From Cytophagaceae bacterium (GTDB lineage Bacteria > Bacteroidota > Bacteroidia > Cytophagales > Flexibacteraceae), in assembly GCA_027490155.1 (NCBI GenBank), contig JAIXYP010000005.1, forward strand, positions 186,001-250,000: a stretch of 64,000 nucleotides of DNA, read 5' to 3'. Every line of letters begins with the position of its first letter. Within the stretch, counting starts at the first letter, position 1. Position numbers and translations under genes: made by a program. The notes under the pieces are model-generated. The model saw only the letters and a program-made list of their open reading frames with translations, ran no database searches and was not told the DNA's origin. This document shows, piece after piece, positions 27,101-35,346 of this stretch.

Positions 27101-30100
27101 GATGGCGGCTTTAACATGACTTTTGGGGGTGCCTCTGTCAGCTTGCGGAATTATATACCGACTGTGGCTACCACTGTCACGTTCAACGGTAGTAACCAAG
27201 CAATTATTAACTCTTCTCCAGGTGCACCAGATGTTAACTTTCATAACCTGACGCTTAGCAATACGGGTACCAAAACAGCCAACACCAGTGATCTTAACAT
27301 CGCGGGTAACCTGACTATTGCTTCGGGCATTACGTTCAACACTAGCCGTGACATCACCCTTAGTGGAGCACTTGCTAATGCCGGAACGATTAGCCATACC
27401 ACCAATACGTTTACTTTCAATGGTACATCAGCGCAGGCGCTTGACCCAGGCACCAATAGTTTTGCTGCAGTATATTTTTCGGGTGCAGGTGCCAAAGCCT
27501 TCTCAACCAACGGTATGACAGTTGGCAATGGTCAGTTCGTGATTGACAATGCTACGGTAGACCTTGGAAGCCTCACCCACAACATTGCTTCTGCTTCCGT
27601 AAGCTTTGTCGGCACTGGTACCTGGACAACGACGAACGCTAACCTAGCCTTCAACCGCGCAGGGGCCCAGACCATCCCAGCTTTTGTGGCCCAAAACGTA
27701 ACTTTTAGCGGCTCAGGTACTAAGACACTAAGTGCTGCTATTGGCACCAACGACCTCAATATCAATGCCCCTGTTACCCTTGATGTCGACAATACCAATA
27801 ACTTCACTATCACCGCTACCGGTAGCTTTAACAACCCAAGTGCTACCTTTCTTCCAAGGACCGGACTTGTCGCCTTCGAAAGTAATAGTGGTAGTGCACA
27901 AGTGATTAATACTGCGACGCTGAACGATGTGACGTTCAATCAAACCTTGAGCTCGACACGTACTTACACGCTCAGTATCAACACTGCCATCCAGAACAAC
28001 TTGACCATTGGCAATGGTGCTACACTCAACCTTGGCACTCGGAACTTGACCCTTGGTACAAACACAGTAGCAAGTACCATCCATGTCCAGACAGGAGGCA
28101 GCCTTTTAGTCAACGATAATGCGCAGTTACTGTTCAACACAACTGTCGGTAACGCAACTGTTAATGCATCTGGTACATTCCGTGTAGTTGGGACATCTGG
28201 CAATGTTGCCACAGTCAGCCGCGTGGCAGGTGCCAATCGTATTGCGATTAACATCTTGTCTGGTGGTACAATCCACTCACGGTTCTACCAGTACTCTAAC
28301 CTGGCAGATCTTGGCCTAGACATTGATGCTGGTGCTACGGTAGACAATACCAATAATTTTAGCGATGGTACGTTCAGCGGAATTAATACAGCCAATACCG
28401 GCGGCCCCTTCCGCTATATTAATTTTAACAGTAATACCACGCCAAGTACCACAATTAACAATGTGACTTTCAACCATGGCGGTACACCAGTCATTGGTCA
28501 GCACTATAACGTTGGTCGCGCCAGTGGCGCTAGCCTGATCACGTTTGCCGGTGTAATCAATGGTTTGCTTGCAGGCTCTACCTATGAAGATGACTTAGGC
28601 AACAAGGTAGATTGGCCTCCGATCACTGCTGCCACCTGGACTGGTACAACTAATACTGATTGGTTCACAACAACCAATTGGAGCACTGGCGTTCTTCCGA
28701 CCGCTACTACCAATGTTACAATACCGATTGTGGCCAACAACCCAGAGGTCGCCTCATCAGGCGCAACCTGCCGTGACCTCACGATCACGAATGGCATCTT
28801 ACAGCTTTTAGGTGGTAACAACCTAGTTATTGCGGGCTCTGCCAACATAGGTACAGGTGCTAGCACAGGCACCCTTGTGGTTGAAACCTCTGCATCCACC
28901 ATTACGTGCGGTGGCAGCTGGACTCGTGGTACCAATGGTGTGTTCACTGCTTCTGGTAGTACGGTGAACTTTAATGCAAGTACTTCAACCTTCACGATTA
29001 CACCATTGACATCAGCCTTTGGCAATCTGTCGTTTTCAGGTGCAGCTTCTTTTCTAATCTCGGGTGCTGCTATTAATGTCAATGGTAACGTCACCCAGAC
29101 AGCTGGTGTTGTTAACCCTACCACGACGAACTATATTTGGTCAGTTGGCGGAAACTGGGCTCGTTCTGTTGGTACCTTCGTAACCTCCACAGCAGGCACA
29201 GTCACGTTAACTGGTGTTACACAAGCGGTCACAGGTGCTACTTTCAACAACCTTACAGTTGCGGGTAGCGGTACGAAAACGACCAATGGTGCGATCTCGA
29301 TCGTTGGGAACTTGTTGGTTAGCAGCGCTATATTGCAATCAGGGCCAGGATCTACTTTGGCAATGCAAGGCACAGTCACCATAAATAGTGGGGCAACATT
29401 TAATGGGGGGACAAGCACACACCAATTTAGCGGCCTAAGCTGGACCGGCACAGGATCTTTTGCAGCCTCTGGTTCTACGGTCAACTTTAACCGTGTGGGT
29501 GGTACCCAAACCATCAATGCCAGTAAATTTGATGGACTATCTACATCGGGCACTGCAACCATTGTAGTTGCTGGTGCGGTAGATGTAACAGGGGATGTCA
29601 CGATCGGTAGTGCAACAAATGGTGTTACGTTTGGAGCATTCCAGCTCACACGCCTTTCTGGCCCAGCAGGTACTTTTACCGTCAACGGATCAGTAGCACT
29701 TACAGTAACAGGGGCCAATAACTTCCCAACTGGCTTCGCTACTTACGCCCTAAATGCTACAACAACGACCAATTATGCTGGTACGTCGAACCAGACTATA
29801 CGGGGGATCACCTATGGTAACCTTACGCTGTCAAATGCGAATATTAAAACTCTTGGGGATGTTGCTTCTGTGGCTGGCAACCTAACGGTAGGTACCTCGA
29901 CTTTAGATGTCTCGACCAACAACTATGACTTGTTCGTTGGTGGCAACTTTATAAATAACTCTACAGGATCGTTCTTGGCTCGGAATGGCAATGTCAATTT
30001 TAATGGTGCTGCAGCACAAGCCTTAACGCTAGGCACAACTGGTACCTCATCGTTTTATAGGTTTTCAGTTTCCAAATCTGGCGGAACATTGACACCAGCC

Positions 30101-33100
30101 GGTGCCAACTTCACCATCGCAGAAAACTTAGAAGTTAGTGCCGGGACCTTTACAGCCAATGCCCTCACGATCACTGTAGGTGGGGACCTCAATGCCTTCA
30201 GCGCTGGTGCATTTGCTAATAGCGGTACCTTTATCATGAACAAGTCCACTGGTGCTGCCTCTATACAGATGAACGGATCTGGTGTTGGTAGTCTTACCTT
30301 ATCAGGGCCTAGCACTACTTATACTGCTCAAGATGCCCTACGTGTCAACGGTAACTTTACAATTTCATCAGGTGTTTTTAACGCAAACGGAAAGGCGATC
30401 ACGGTAGGTACTACAGGCAATACCTTGACCATAAACGGTACTTATACGATGGGTGCGGGTGGTAGCCTGCTACTCAATACCAATAGCACAGTCACAGTGG
30501 GCACGGCCGGTACCTTCACCGCAATTGGCACCAGTGGCAACGTATGTACTATCAGCCGTGCGGGTGTGGGTGCTACCTATGCCTTCAACGTCAACGGATT
30601 CATCGCGGCTAAGCATTATTTATTTGAGTACATGTCTGCCACCGGAATCTCGATTGCCCCTACCGCAACTATAAGTCTGACCAATAACTTCAGCAACGGT
30701 ACGTTCAACAACGGGACACTAGGTGCTGCGGCTATGCTTAGAATTGAGAATACCCAGTCCTTCACAGATCTTAATGCGATTATGGATGTAAAGTTCCAGT
30801 CGAATCCTGGTGGTGGGGCTCGTAACGTAATCAAGACAGGTGCTGTTAGTGGAAACCTTGAGTTTTATAACGCAACTGGTGTTTTCTCTGGCCCAACATT
30901 CGAAAATGACCCAGCCTCGCTCATTGACTGGACTGGTCCTGTGACAATGACATGGAACGGTAGTGTCAACACTGATTGGAACACAGCTGGCAACTGGACA
31001 GCAAGTAGCGGACCAGCATCCGTGCCAACCGCTCTTAACGATGTTGTCATCGCTGTTGCGAGCAACAACCCGACCATTGTGGGTGTTAACGCTGTCGCCA
31101 ATAAACTCACGATTAATACGGGTGCTGTGCTTTCTATCAGCTCTTCGACCTCGATCAATGATGACCTAGCCGTTAGCGATAACATCCAGATCGACGGATT
31201 TCTCATCATGTCCTCTGTTAATGATCGCCTTACTATTGCAGGTAACTGGCTCCGTAGCGGATCTGGTACTTTCTCTCCAGGTCTTGGTATTGTTGTCATG
31301 AACGCCACGTCAGGGACAAAAACCTTAAATAATGGTTCCACTGCATTTAATGACCTCACCATTGCTTCTGCAGGCACTGTCGAGCTTATAGCTGCCACAT
31401 CTATTGCTCGCCACTTTACAATCAATTCGGGCGCAACATTTGACCCAGGTGCTACCAATTTTGCTTTAACGGTGGGTGGTGACTTTGTCAACAACGGTAC
31501 GTTTAGCACAAGATCGTCATTGCTGACCCTAAACTCATCCGCAACTAGCCGGACATTCAACCCAGGCAATAGCACCTATTTTGACTTGACTATCAATGCA
31601 GGATCCGGTGCTGTGATTTATACCTTGACGACCAACAGCCTAAACACGACACGCAATGTCAATATCACAGCAGGCCGACTAAACCTCAATGGTCTGACTT
31701 TTAATTTTGGTAACAACGCTGGTACCCCATCACTTAACATATCAGGTACGCTCGATGTTAATGCAAACGCAACTCTCCGTCTAGGCACTGGGGCTGCTAT
31801 TAATGTCAATAGCGGCGGTGTACTTCGTCTAGTAGGTACAAGCACCAGTGCCTTGGCTACGATCACGCGTGCAATAGGGGGCACAAACTATGCTGTCAAC
31901 ATCAATAATGGTGGTACGCTACATGCCAACTTCTACCTCTGCGAGTATATTGGCATTGACGGCATCTACCTAAAGCTTGGTGCTGGACTTGACCCAACCA
32001 ATACTTTGAGCAATGGTACATTTAGCAACGGTACCACAGGTGGGCGTTATCTAAAATTCGAGAACAACTTTGGGGCCGATCGTACCATTTCGAACATTGT
32101 CTTTAACAGTGGTGCATCCAGAAATGTCACTCGCCTAACAGGTGCTAGCGTCTTGTTTTTCACTGATGCAAGTGGCGCACTTGGCGGTTTTGCGTTCGAG
32201 GAAGATGAACTTGCCGCTGGTGCCTCTGTTGGCAGGGTGCGCTGGAATTACACTTATGTATTGGCCAGCTGGAACGGTTCGCAAACGGGTGGTCTCTGGA
32301 GCAATCCGCTGAACTGGACACCAAACTCTGTCCCGACCAGCACAGTAGGTGTTAACCTGACCAATGTCGGGAATGCCCCCGTGATTGATGTTAACGCAAC
32401 CTGCCTTAACCTAACCAATTCGTCGGCCTCAACGATAACCTTGACCTCGAATGCTGACCTAACCGTTGCTGGCTTCCTGAATAATGCAGGTACCCTTACC
32501 ATCTCTGGTAGCTCGATATCGACCATATTCGTTGGAGGTGCCTGGACCAACACAGGTACTTTCAATGCTGGTACCTCTGGTGTCGTGACGCTAAATGCCA
32601 CATCTGGCACAGTTTCAATAACACCAGGGGCCTCGGCCTTTCGGAACTTGACCTTCAATAGCAGTGGATCGGCAACTTTCTCAACCTCGGCTAGCTTGAC
32701 GGTGAACGGTGATTTGTCCTTGGCATCTGGTACGCTCTTGGTATCTAATAGTGCACATGCCTTGACCATTGGTGGCAGCTGGACCCAAACGGGTGGCACT
32801 TTTAGTAACGGACTTGGTACTGTGACGATCAGTAATACAGGTACAGGTACCCAGAGCGTAATTAGCATCGCTGGCAATCCCTTCTACAACCTAAATTTTA
32901 CAGGCAATCGTGCCAAGGAATTGGGTTCGAACATTGATGTTGCCAATAACTTAGTCCTGAGCTCTGGCTCAAACCTCAGCCCGCTAAGCCGTACCATCAA
33001 CCTCAGCAAGAACCTAACAGCAACCGGAGCGACATTTAATGCTGGTACTAGTACTTTAGCCATGGTTGGCAACACACCACAGACCATTACAGCTACAGGA

Positions 33101-34303
33101 GGAATCACACTCAATAACTTCACGATCAACAATAGCTCGACTAGTTTCCCACAAGTATCTCTATCAGGAGGTGTGACCTTGGGTGGGAGCGGTGTGCTAA
33201 CAATGACCAATGGCAAACTGGCTACTACGCTTAGCAGTCTCCTGACCATTGGAGCCTCAAATACAATCTCTGGTGCTAGTGCTGCTAGCTATATCTCTGG
33301 TCCAATCCGTCGTACAGGTGTGACTGACTTCACCTTCCCGATAGGAAAGGGCTCGGTTTATGCCCCAATGGCAGTCGAAAGCATTAGCTCTAATAACACA
33401 TTCACCTCAGAGTACTTTGATACCCACCACAATGTTTCTCAAAATGGTTCAACCTTCACAGGTGGCCTACAACGTGTGAGCTATGCTGAGTATTGGGATA
33501 TCACTCGCAATGTGGGTTCAGGCACTTGCCAAATTCGCCTGAACTGGCTTAATGGTACACGTAGCGGAATTGGTTCAGCCATTACTAATCTTAAAGTGGT
33601 TCATTGGAACGGCTCGCAGTGGGAAAATATGGGTGGCACGCCAACTGGTAGCACCTCTGCTGGAGATGTATTGAGTAGTGTTGCTTTTACCTCTTTCAGC
33701 CCTGTTACAATTGGTTCAACCAATCAAGCCGAGAATCCGCTTCCTGTTCTCTTTAGTAGTTTTGGTGGCAAACCTATAGCCACTGGCACCCAGCTAACCT
33801 GGACCACAGCCATTGAAAAAGATGCAGACTTCTTTGCAGTCGAGTACAGCCGCGATGGGAAAGTGTTCGAGCCACAAGGATATGTACAGGCCAACGGAAA
33901 TGCTGTTAACACTTCTGCCTATGCCTTTGTGCATGAAACAAAAGATAAGGGTGTTCGTTATTATCGTCTCAAACAAGTTGACTTCAATGGAAGCTATATT
34001 TATAGCGATGTGATTGCGGTTTTACTGGGCAATAATAATGAACTGACCCTGAGTGTCTATCCGAATCCGCTATCAGGTACTGTCCTTAATCTGGCAATGA
34101 GTGGCCTTGCCAATGCCGAAGAGGCAGAGGTTAATGTTAGCAACCTGATGGGACAGAGCATCCAGACCAGCAACCTAAACGGAAGCGCCGGAGGTCAAGT
34201 TATTCAGCAACTGAACCTGCCATCGGATTTGGCCAAGGGTATTTATCTGGTTTCAGTCCGCCGTGGCAACAAGACCTACAATCAACGTATTGTAGTGCGG
34301 TAG
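21182..34303 (+). CDS. Giant T9SS-secreted repeat protein, probable adhesin
   Basis: 4,373 residues. A signal peptide (1-30) precedes a very long Thr/Ser/Asn/Gly-rich region of short beta-strand repeats on the pattern GNLTVNGNFTITG and FNNLTFSGSGTKTL, expected to form parallel beta-helix or stacked beta-sheet. Larger modules begin with a Trp motif (W-x-G...W...NW...P-T) near residues 1384, 2486, 3258 and 3697, with a degenerate one near 45. Each is preceded by a conserved end segment (N-N-x-S-N/D-G-T-F... then an I-D-W or equivalent). The last ~420 residues hold the element FPIGKGSVYAPMAVE, a fibronectin-like domain (PLPVLFSSFGGKPIATGTQL onward) and a type A Por sorting domain (VYPNPLSGTV...GIYLVSVRRG). 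No enzymatic motif is seen, so a surface adhesin or matrix fibre is likely. It is a single-gene unit with its own terminator. Confidence 0.93.
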   Translation: MKHSILIRHFFKFLPVWLLLMTAVSFVSQAIDYYSYKAGAPFTTNFSSLSNWNTATNGSGSSPIASHLTSGTHRFFIQDSYTVTLDQDISVQALTVGTTTGGFLVIGNSTTARALTVTSGSTGLTISTNSSVTTGAFSATHTLTLSAALTINGTLDLRNSSAQVVNTSLTGTFSILGSGPVAQFNNLTFTSGTVTAARAIEVRGNIVVTGTFVSGALTHQLFGNWSQTGTHTSAGSTIDFANNLVQTISTNSVFNNMSFSGGGTSTVSGNLTVNGNFTITGNSTVTTPNTHTILGNFAVGVGSQFSATGGTITFSGATTQTIDIGTQATFNILVFSNGGSGNPKVIVGNLSVNSTTTINGGGALAHLLGAGSHTFRNSITQNGTSAFSGTVTITAGTLQDTDNDALNFGTAAVTITGAVVLAAGDAFTVNNNFTIATGGTFTINIGSSLVDGLGTGTFSMAGTASLFVRGSNNFPSNFAVVSLASTTSQRYDAAMPQIVKGNITYGALFVANNIKTVDGPIIITGNLDLNTSVTLDLGNFSHTFSGTTIVNSATRNGTITTASGSTFTLDGIDVNQIVNTPGSGSYTFHNLVIAQTSTPTAVRTRTFQGNATVNGSLTVSNAAGDIVNTISLVLSTFGLTKGAPAGTLSLGANCIISTTGATNFQATTASFSTVTFNLASTISFAGTNQDIPALTYGNVEISGNGNKTALGALDVNGNFTRTGGNALLVGGANTHTVAGNWNINSITLFNAVGTTIAFDGGDQSIFLSNFENVVFGGTGTKTLAGNLTITGNLSTTGSPAINANTRALTLHGNLAISGGAVFTHTTGSLTLVGNSSTAQTISSTAASALGSVTLQRPNAGVNKTTQLLTNLVVLGNFTFSSAGTTNSNNLDLGGFNLRISGNWVFAGTSSTFSHGGGTLTFDGSGNQNIQNAIAGPTYNNMTFAGGGTKTLQSNAFTLDGDFTISGPTVTTAVNINIAGDWVNAGSFSGTGISLVNFNGSGPQNIGGSSFQSITIAGTNTKTLTGNITLAGNLLISSGSTLDVSASNYSLTVDNNFTISAGGAFTPRNGTVTITSVSTINTGGTGAGQIFNNLIINVGSGVTATLGSNIRVGNDLTLTSGTLALVTNNLNVGGNYTGNSLFSATTGTLTFDASSGTKTFKPGVSSYGAVAINASGAIIQLVEDLTLAATRTLTITAGTIDLESKAINMAGNVIVNGGVLLIDAGASLRMSNTNVVTVSSGDFRLVGSSTNVANLTLNGSSGNYTYTQTGGTFHALNYRITNTSGAGIAISGSGTIDATNNLSNGTFSSGIGTSYLTLSGISFSSYTASGIVFNTGPTSNITRSSGSGKLTVDDALGALAGNGFRGVGTTNAFVEFTIPAGAITWDGGAGTTSWNDANNWSNNIVPTASTLVYLNHTTVVGAFTVNLTSIPASIARLVMDAGGGANIALVLNGTTLTASGSVVIGASCTLTQTGASDFINVGGNWLQSGTFNEGTSTVRFEGTSGTSTITTLGVADPFNNLTFNASGATYVFGSAIKVNGTYTQSAGTVDVSINNLNVARNWSVTGGTFTPRIATVTFDGNTAQSIAGGSFFNLSTSAASASTKTITSSLTIAGAVTIGVNTVLNGGTQILNVAGNWTNNVGTSGFTQTGTGSVFFNGGNQTIGSGGLATTFRNIYFNGAGNKTIGQNININGDASVLAGVNQVDQNVGVAVTGTGSGTFSMTGGVYRTFGVFPASFGSYSLTAGTVTYISDVAQNIAAVNYFNLNLARATTGTQTKTALGNISVAGTLNVVDATTTLAMGSNNLTVTGNYVHFAGAPQISWSGTGTFIHDGAAWTISANVTGFNNLTLSGSGVKTMASNLAITGDVQVNSGVTLTMGTFTMTGTGSKSFTLNDLGIVTCGVVAPATAIPSSFGSYSFGSNSTYRINGSGAQLISNLPTYGNFDISTTGGAATLLGNTTFNGLFTMTGGSPTLADGGFNMTFGGASVSLRNYIPTVATTVTFNGSNQAIINSSPGAPDVNFHNLTLSNTGTKTANTSDLNIAGNLTIASGITFNTSRDITLSGALANAGTISHTTNTFTFNGTSAQALDPGTNSFAAVYFSGAGAKAFSTNGMTVGNGQFVIDNATVDLGSLTHNIASASVSFVGTGTWTTTNANLAFNRAGAQTIPAFVAQNVTFSGSGTKTLSAAIGTNDLNINAPVTLDVDNTNNFTITATGSFNNPSATFLPRTGLVAFESNSGSAQVINTATLNDVTFNQTLSSTRTYTLSINTAIQNNLTIGNGATLNLGTRNLTLGTNTVASTIHVQTGGSLLVNDNAQLLFNTTVGNATVNASGTFRVVGTSGNVATVSRVAGANRIAINILSGGTIHSRFYQYSNLADLGLDIDAGATVDNTNNFSDGTFSGINTANTGGPFRYINFNSNTTPSTTINNVTFNHGGTPVIGQHYNVGRASGASLITFAGVINGLLAGSTYEDDLGNKVDWPPITAATWTGTTNTDWFTTTNWSTGVLPTATTNVTIPIVANNPEVASSGATCRDLTITNGILQLLGGNNLVIAGSANIGTGASTGTLVVETSASTITCGGSWTRGTNGVFTASGSTVNFNASTSTFTITPLTSAFGNLSFSGAASFLISGAAINVNGNVTQTAGVVNPTTTNYIWSVGGNWARSVGTFVTSTAGTVTLTGVTQAVTGATFNNLTVAGSGTKTTNGAISIVGNLLVSSAILQSGPGSTLAMQGTVTINSGATFNGGTSTHQFSGLSWTGTGSFAASGSTVNFNRVGGTQTINASKFDGLSTSGTATIVVAGAVDVTGDVTIGSATNGVTFGAFQLTRLSGPAGTFTVNGSVALTVTGANNFPTGFATYALNATTTTNYAGTSNQTIRGITYGNLTLSNANIKTLGDVASVAGNLTVGTSTLDVSTNNYDLFVGGNFINNSTGSFLARNGNVNFNGAAAQALTLGTTGTSSFYRFSVSKSGGTLTPAGANFTIAENLEVSAGTFTANALTITVGGDLNAFSAGAFANSGTFIMNKSTGAASIQMNGSGVGSLTLSGPSTTYTAQDALRVNGNFTISSGVFNANGKAITVGTTGNTLTINGTYTMGAGGSLLLNTNSTVTVGTAGTFTAIGTSGNVCTISRAGVGATYAFNVNGFIAAKHYLFEYMSATGISIAPTATISLTNNFSNGTFNNGTLGAAAMLRIENTQSFTDLNAIMDVKFQSNPGGGARNVIKTGAVSGNLEFYNATGVFSGPTFENDPASLIDWTGPVTMTWNGSVNTDWNTAGNWTASSGPASVPTALNDVVIAVASNNPTIVGVNAVANKLTINTGAVLSISSSTSINDDLAVSDNIQIDGFLIMSSVNDRLTIAGNWLRSGSGTFSPGLGIVVMNATSGTKTLNNGSTAFNDLTIASAGTVELIAATSIARHFTINSGATFDPGATNFALTVGGDFVNNGTFSTRSSLLTLNSSATSRTFNPGNSTYFDLTINAGSGAVIYTLTTNSLNTTRNVNITAGRLNLNGLTFNFGNNAGTPSLNISGTLDVNANATLRLGTGAAINVNSGGVLRLVGTSTSALATITRAIGGTNYAVNINNGGTLHANFYLCEYIGIDGIYLKLGAGLDPTNTLSNGTFSNGTTGGRYLKFENNFGADRTISNIVFNSGASRNVTRLTGASVLFFTDASGALGGFAFEEDELAAGASVGRVRWNYTYVLASWNGSQTGGLWSNPLNWTPNSVPTSTVGVNLTNVGNAPVIDVNATCLNLTNSSASTITLTSNADLTVAGFLNNAGTLTISGSSISTIFVGGAWTNTGTFNAGTSGVVTLNATSGTVSITPGASAFRNLTFNSSGSATFSTSASLTVNGDLSLASGTLLVSNSAHALTIGGSWTQTGGTFSNGLGTVTISNTGTGTQSVISIAGNPFYNLNFTGNRAKELGSNIDVANNLVLSSGSNLSPLSRTINLSKNLTATGATFNAGTSTLAMVGNTPQTITATGGITLNNFTINNSSTSFPQVSLSGGVTLGGSGVLTMTNGKLATTLSSLLTIGASNTISGASAASYISGPIRRTGVTDFTFPIGKGSVYAPMAVESISSNNTFTSEYFDTHHNVSQNGSTFTGGLQRVSYAEYWDITRNVGSGTCQIRLNWLNGTRSGIGSAITNLKVVHWNGSQWENMGGTPTGSTSAGDVLSSVAFTSFSPVTIGSTNQAENPLPVLFSSFGGKPIATGTQLTWTTAIEKDADFFAVEYSRDGKVFEPQGYVQANGNAVNTSAYAFVHETKDKGVRYYRLKQVDFNGSYIYSDVIAVLLGNNNELTLSVYPNPLSGTVLNLAMSGLANAEEAEVNVSNLMGQSIQTSNLNGSAGGQVIQQLNLPSDLAKGIYLVSVRRGNKTYNQRIVVR

Positions 34304-34359
34304 ATATGGACCACCATTAGTGGAATAGAGCAGAAGCCCAAACCATTGACTTGCCCAAC

Positions 34360-34400
34360 GAGGCCCCACCTATTTTTTCAGGATGGGGCCTCAATTTTTG
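34360..34400 (+). terminator. Intrinsic terminator of the giant gene
   Basis: Nine-bp perfect stem GAGGCCCCA/TGGGGCCTC with a loop of 15 nt, then AATTTTTG. Confidence 0.88.
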
Positions 34401-34449
34401 TACACCTTTTGATGGTATTTAATCAGACCTATTCTATCTATTTTGTAGT

Positions 34450-35325
34450 ATGCAGATGATGGATAGACTAGCAATATCGGCCAGAGGGTGGGACATAGAT
34501 TTTGATCCTGTTGTACGCAAAACTATGGCCAAACACCACATATGGGCCTTGGAGACTGCCCCTGGTAAAATCGGTGTCAACACCAGCAACCCTACTGATG
34601 CCGAAGGAGTTGCTTACCGCCAATTCTGGGCCGATGTAGGGATCCAGATAGTAGCCATGCAATCCTTGTTTTTTGGGCATCCATCACTTCATATTTTCGG
34701 TAATGACCAAGTGGTTAGCCGAACAATTGATCAACTAGTCCGGATGGCTGAGCTAGCTGAGGTTCTTGATGCAAAGTATCTGGTTTTTGGGGCCTATCAA
34801 GCACGGCGGCGAGGATCAATCTCCAATACTGAAGCTGATGATCGGTTTCTTGACTATTTCTCAAAGGTTATGGCCCAACTTCAAGGGTCGAACGTTAAGG
34901 TCTTGCTTGAGGCTGTCCCTGCTGCATACGGCGCAGACTACCTAACCACGCATCATGAAATTGAGGAAATAGTGCTCAAGATAGGTCATCCACAAGTCCA
35001 GATGTTGTTAGACATTGGTGCAGCCTATACTAACCGAGAAACTAAAGCTGAGGTGCGCCGATGGGCTAACATATCTCCACATATCCACTGGGCCGTGCCA
35101 GGGTTTGGTAGGTTAGATCAATCAGACCAAGGTCTCGAATTGATCCACTCAATCTGGGATGCGACTAATACTGATAGAGGTCTCGGAAATGAAAAAATGG
35201 AGTCTGCAGCGGTTAGTTATCCTCAAATATCGATCGAGATGTTCGAACACGCCTTGTTACCAGACGTGCAGACTAATCTTGACCAGCTAATCAACTGGGT
35301 CAAACATGTACCTGTAAGAACATAG
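34450..35325 (+). CDS. Sugar-phosphate isomerase/epimerase-like TIM-barrel protein
   Basis: 291 residues of the xylose-isomerase-like TIM-barrel superfamily (AP endonuclease family 2 fold). Barrel strands can be followed as LAISARGWDIDF, HIWALETAPGKIG, IQIVAMQSLFFGHPSLH, YLVFGAYQARRRG, VKVLLEAVP (catalytic-type Glu), MLLDIGAAY (Asp) and ISIEMFE (Glu). The spacing of these acidic residues fits a metal-dependent isomerase. The substrate is unknown. It has no operon partner; the kinase gene runs toward it and ends 21 bp away. Confidence 0.75.
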   Translation: MQMMDRLAISARGWDIDFDPVVRKTMAKHHIWALETAPGKIGVNTSNPTDAEGVAYRQFWADVGIQIVAMQSLFFGHPSLHIFGNDQVVSRTIDQLVRMAELAEVLDAKYLVFGAYQARRRGSISNTEADDRFLDYFSKVMAQLQGSNVKVLLEAVPAAYGADYLTTHHEIEEIVLKIGHPQVQMLLDIGAAYTNRETKAEVRRWANISPHIHWAVPGFGRLDQSDQGLELIHSIWDATNTDRGLGNEKMESAAVSYPQISIEMFEHALLPDVQTNLDQLINWVKHVPVRT

Positions 35326-35346
35326 CCTAGCATGTTTGTCAGGTCG

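Noticed and set aside
21454-33976. Many long minus-strand ORFs (up to 236 codons) across the giant gene
   Set aside because: They mirror the Thr/Ser/Asn/Gly repeat coding on the other strand, are Val/Leu/Pro-rich without domains, and have no promoters; the plus-strand frame is open for 4,373 codons.
21182-34303. Repeats considered as a CRISPR array or tandem DNA repeat
   Set aside because: Units vary in length and sequence and keep the reading frame; similarity is at protein level.
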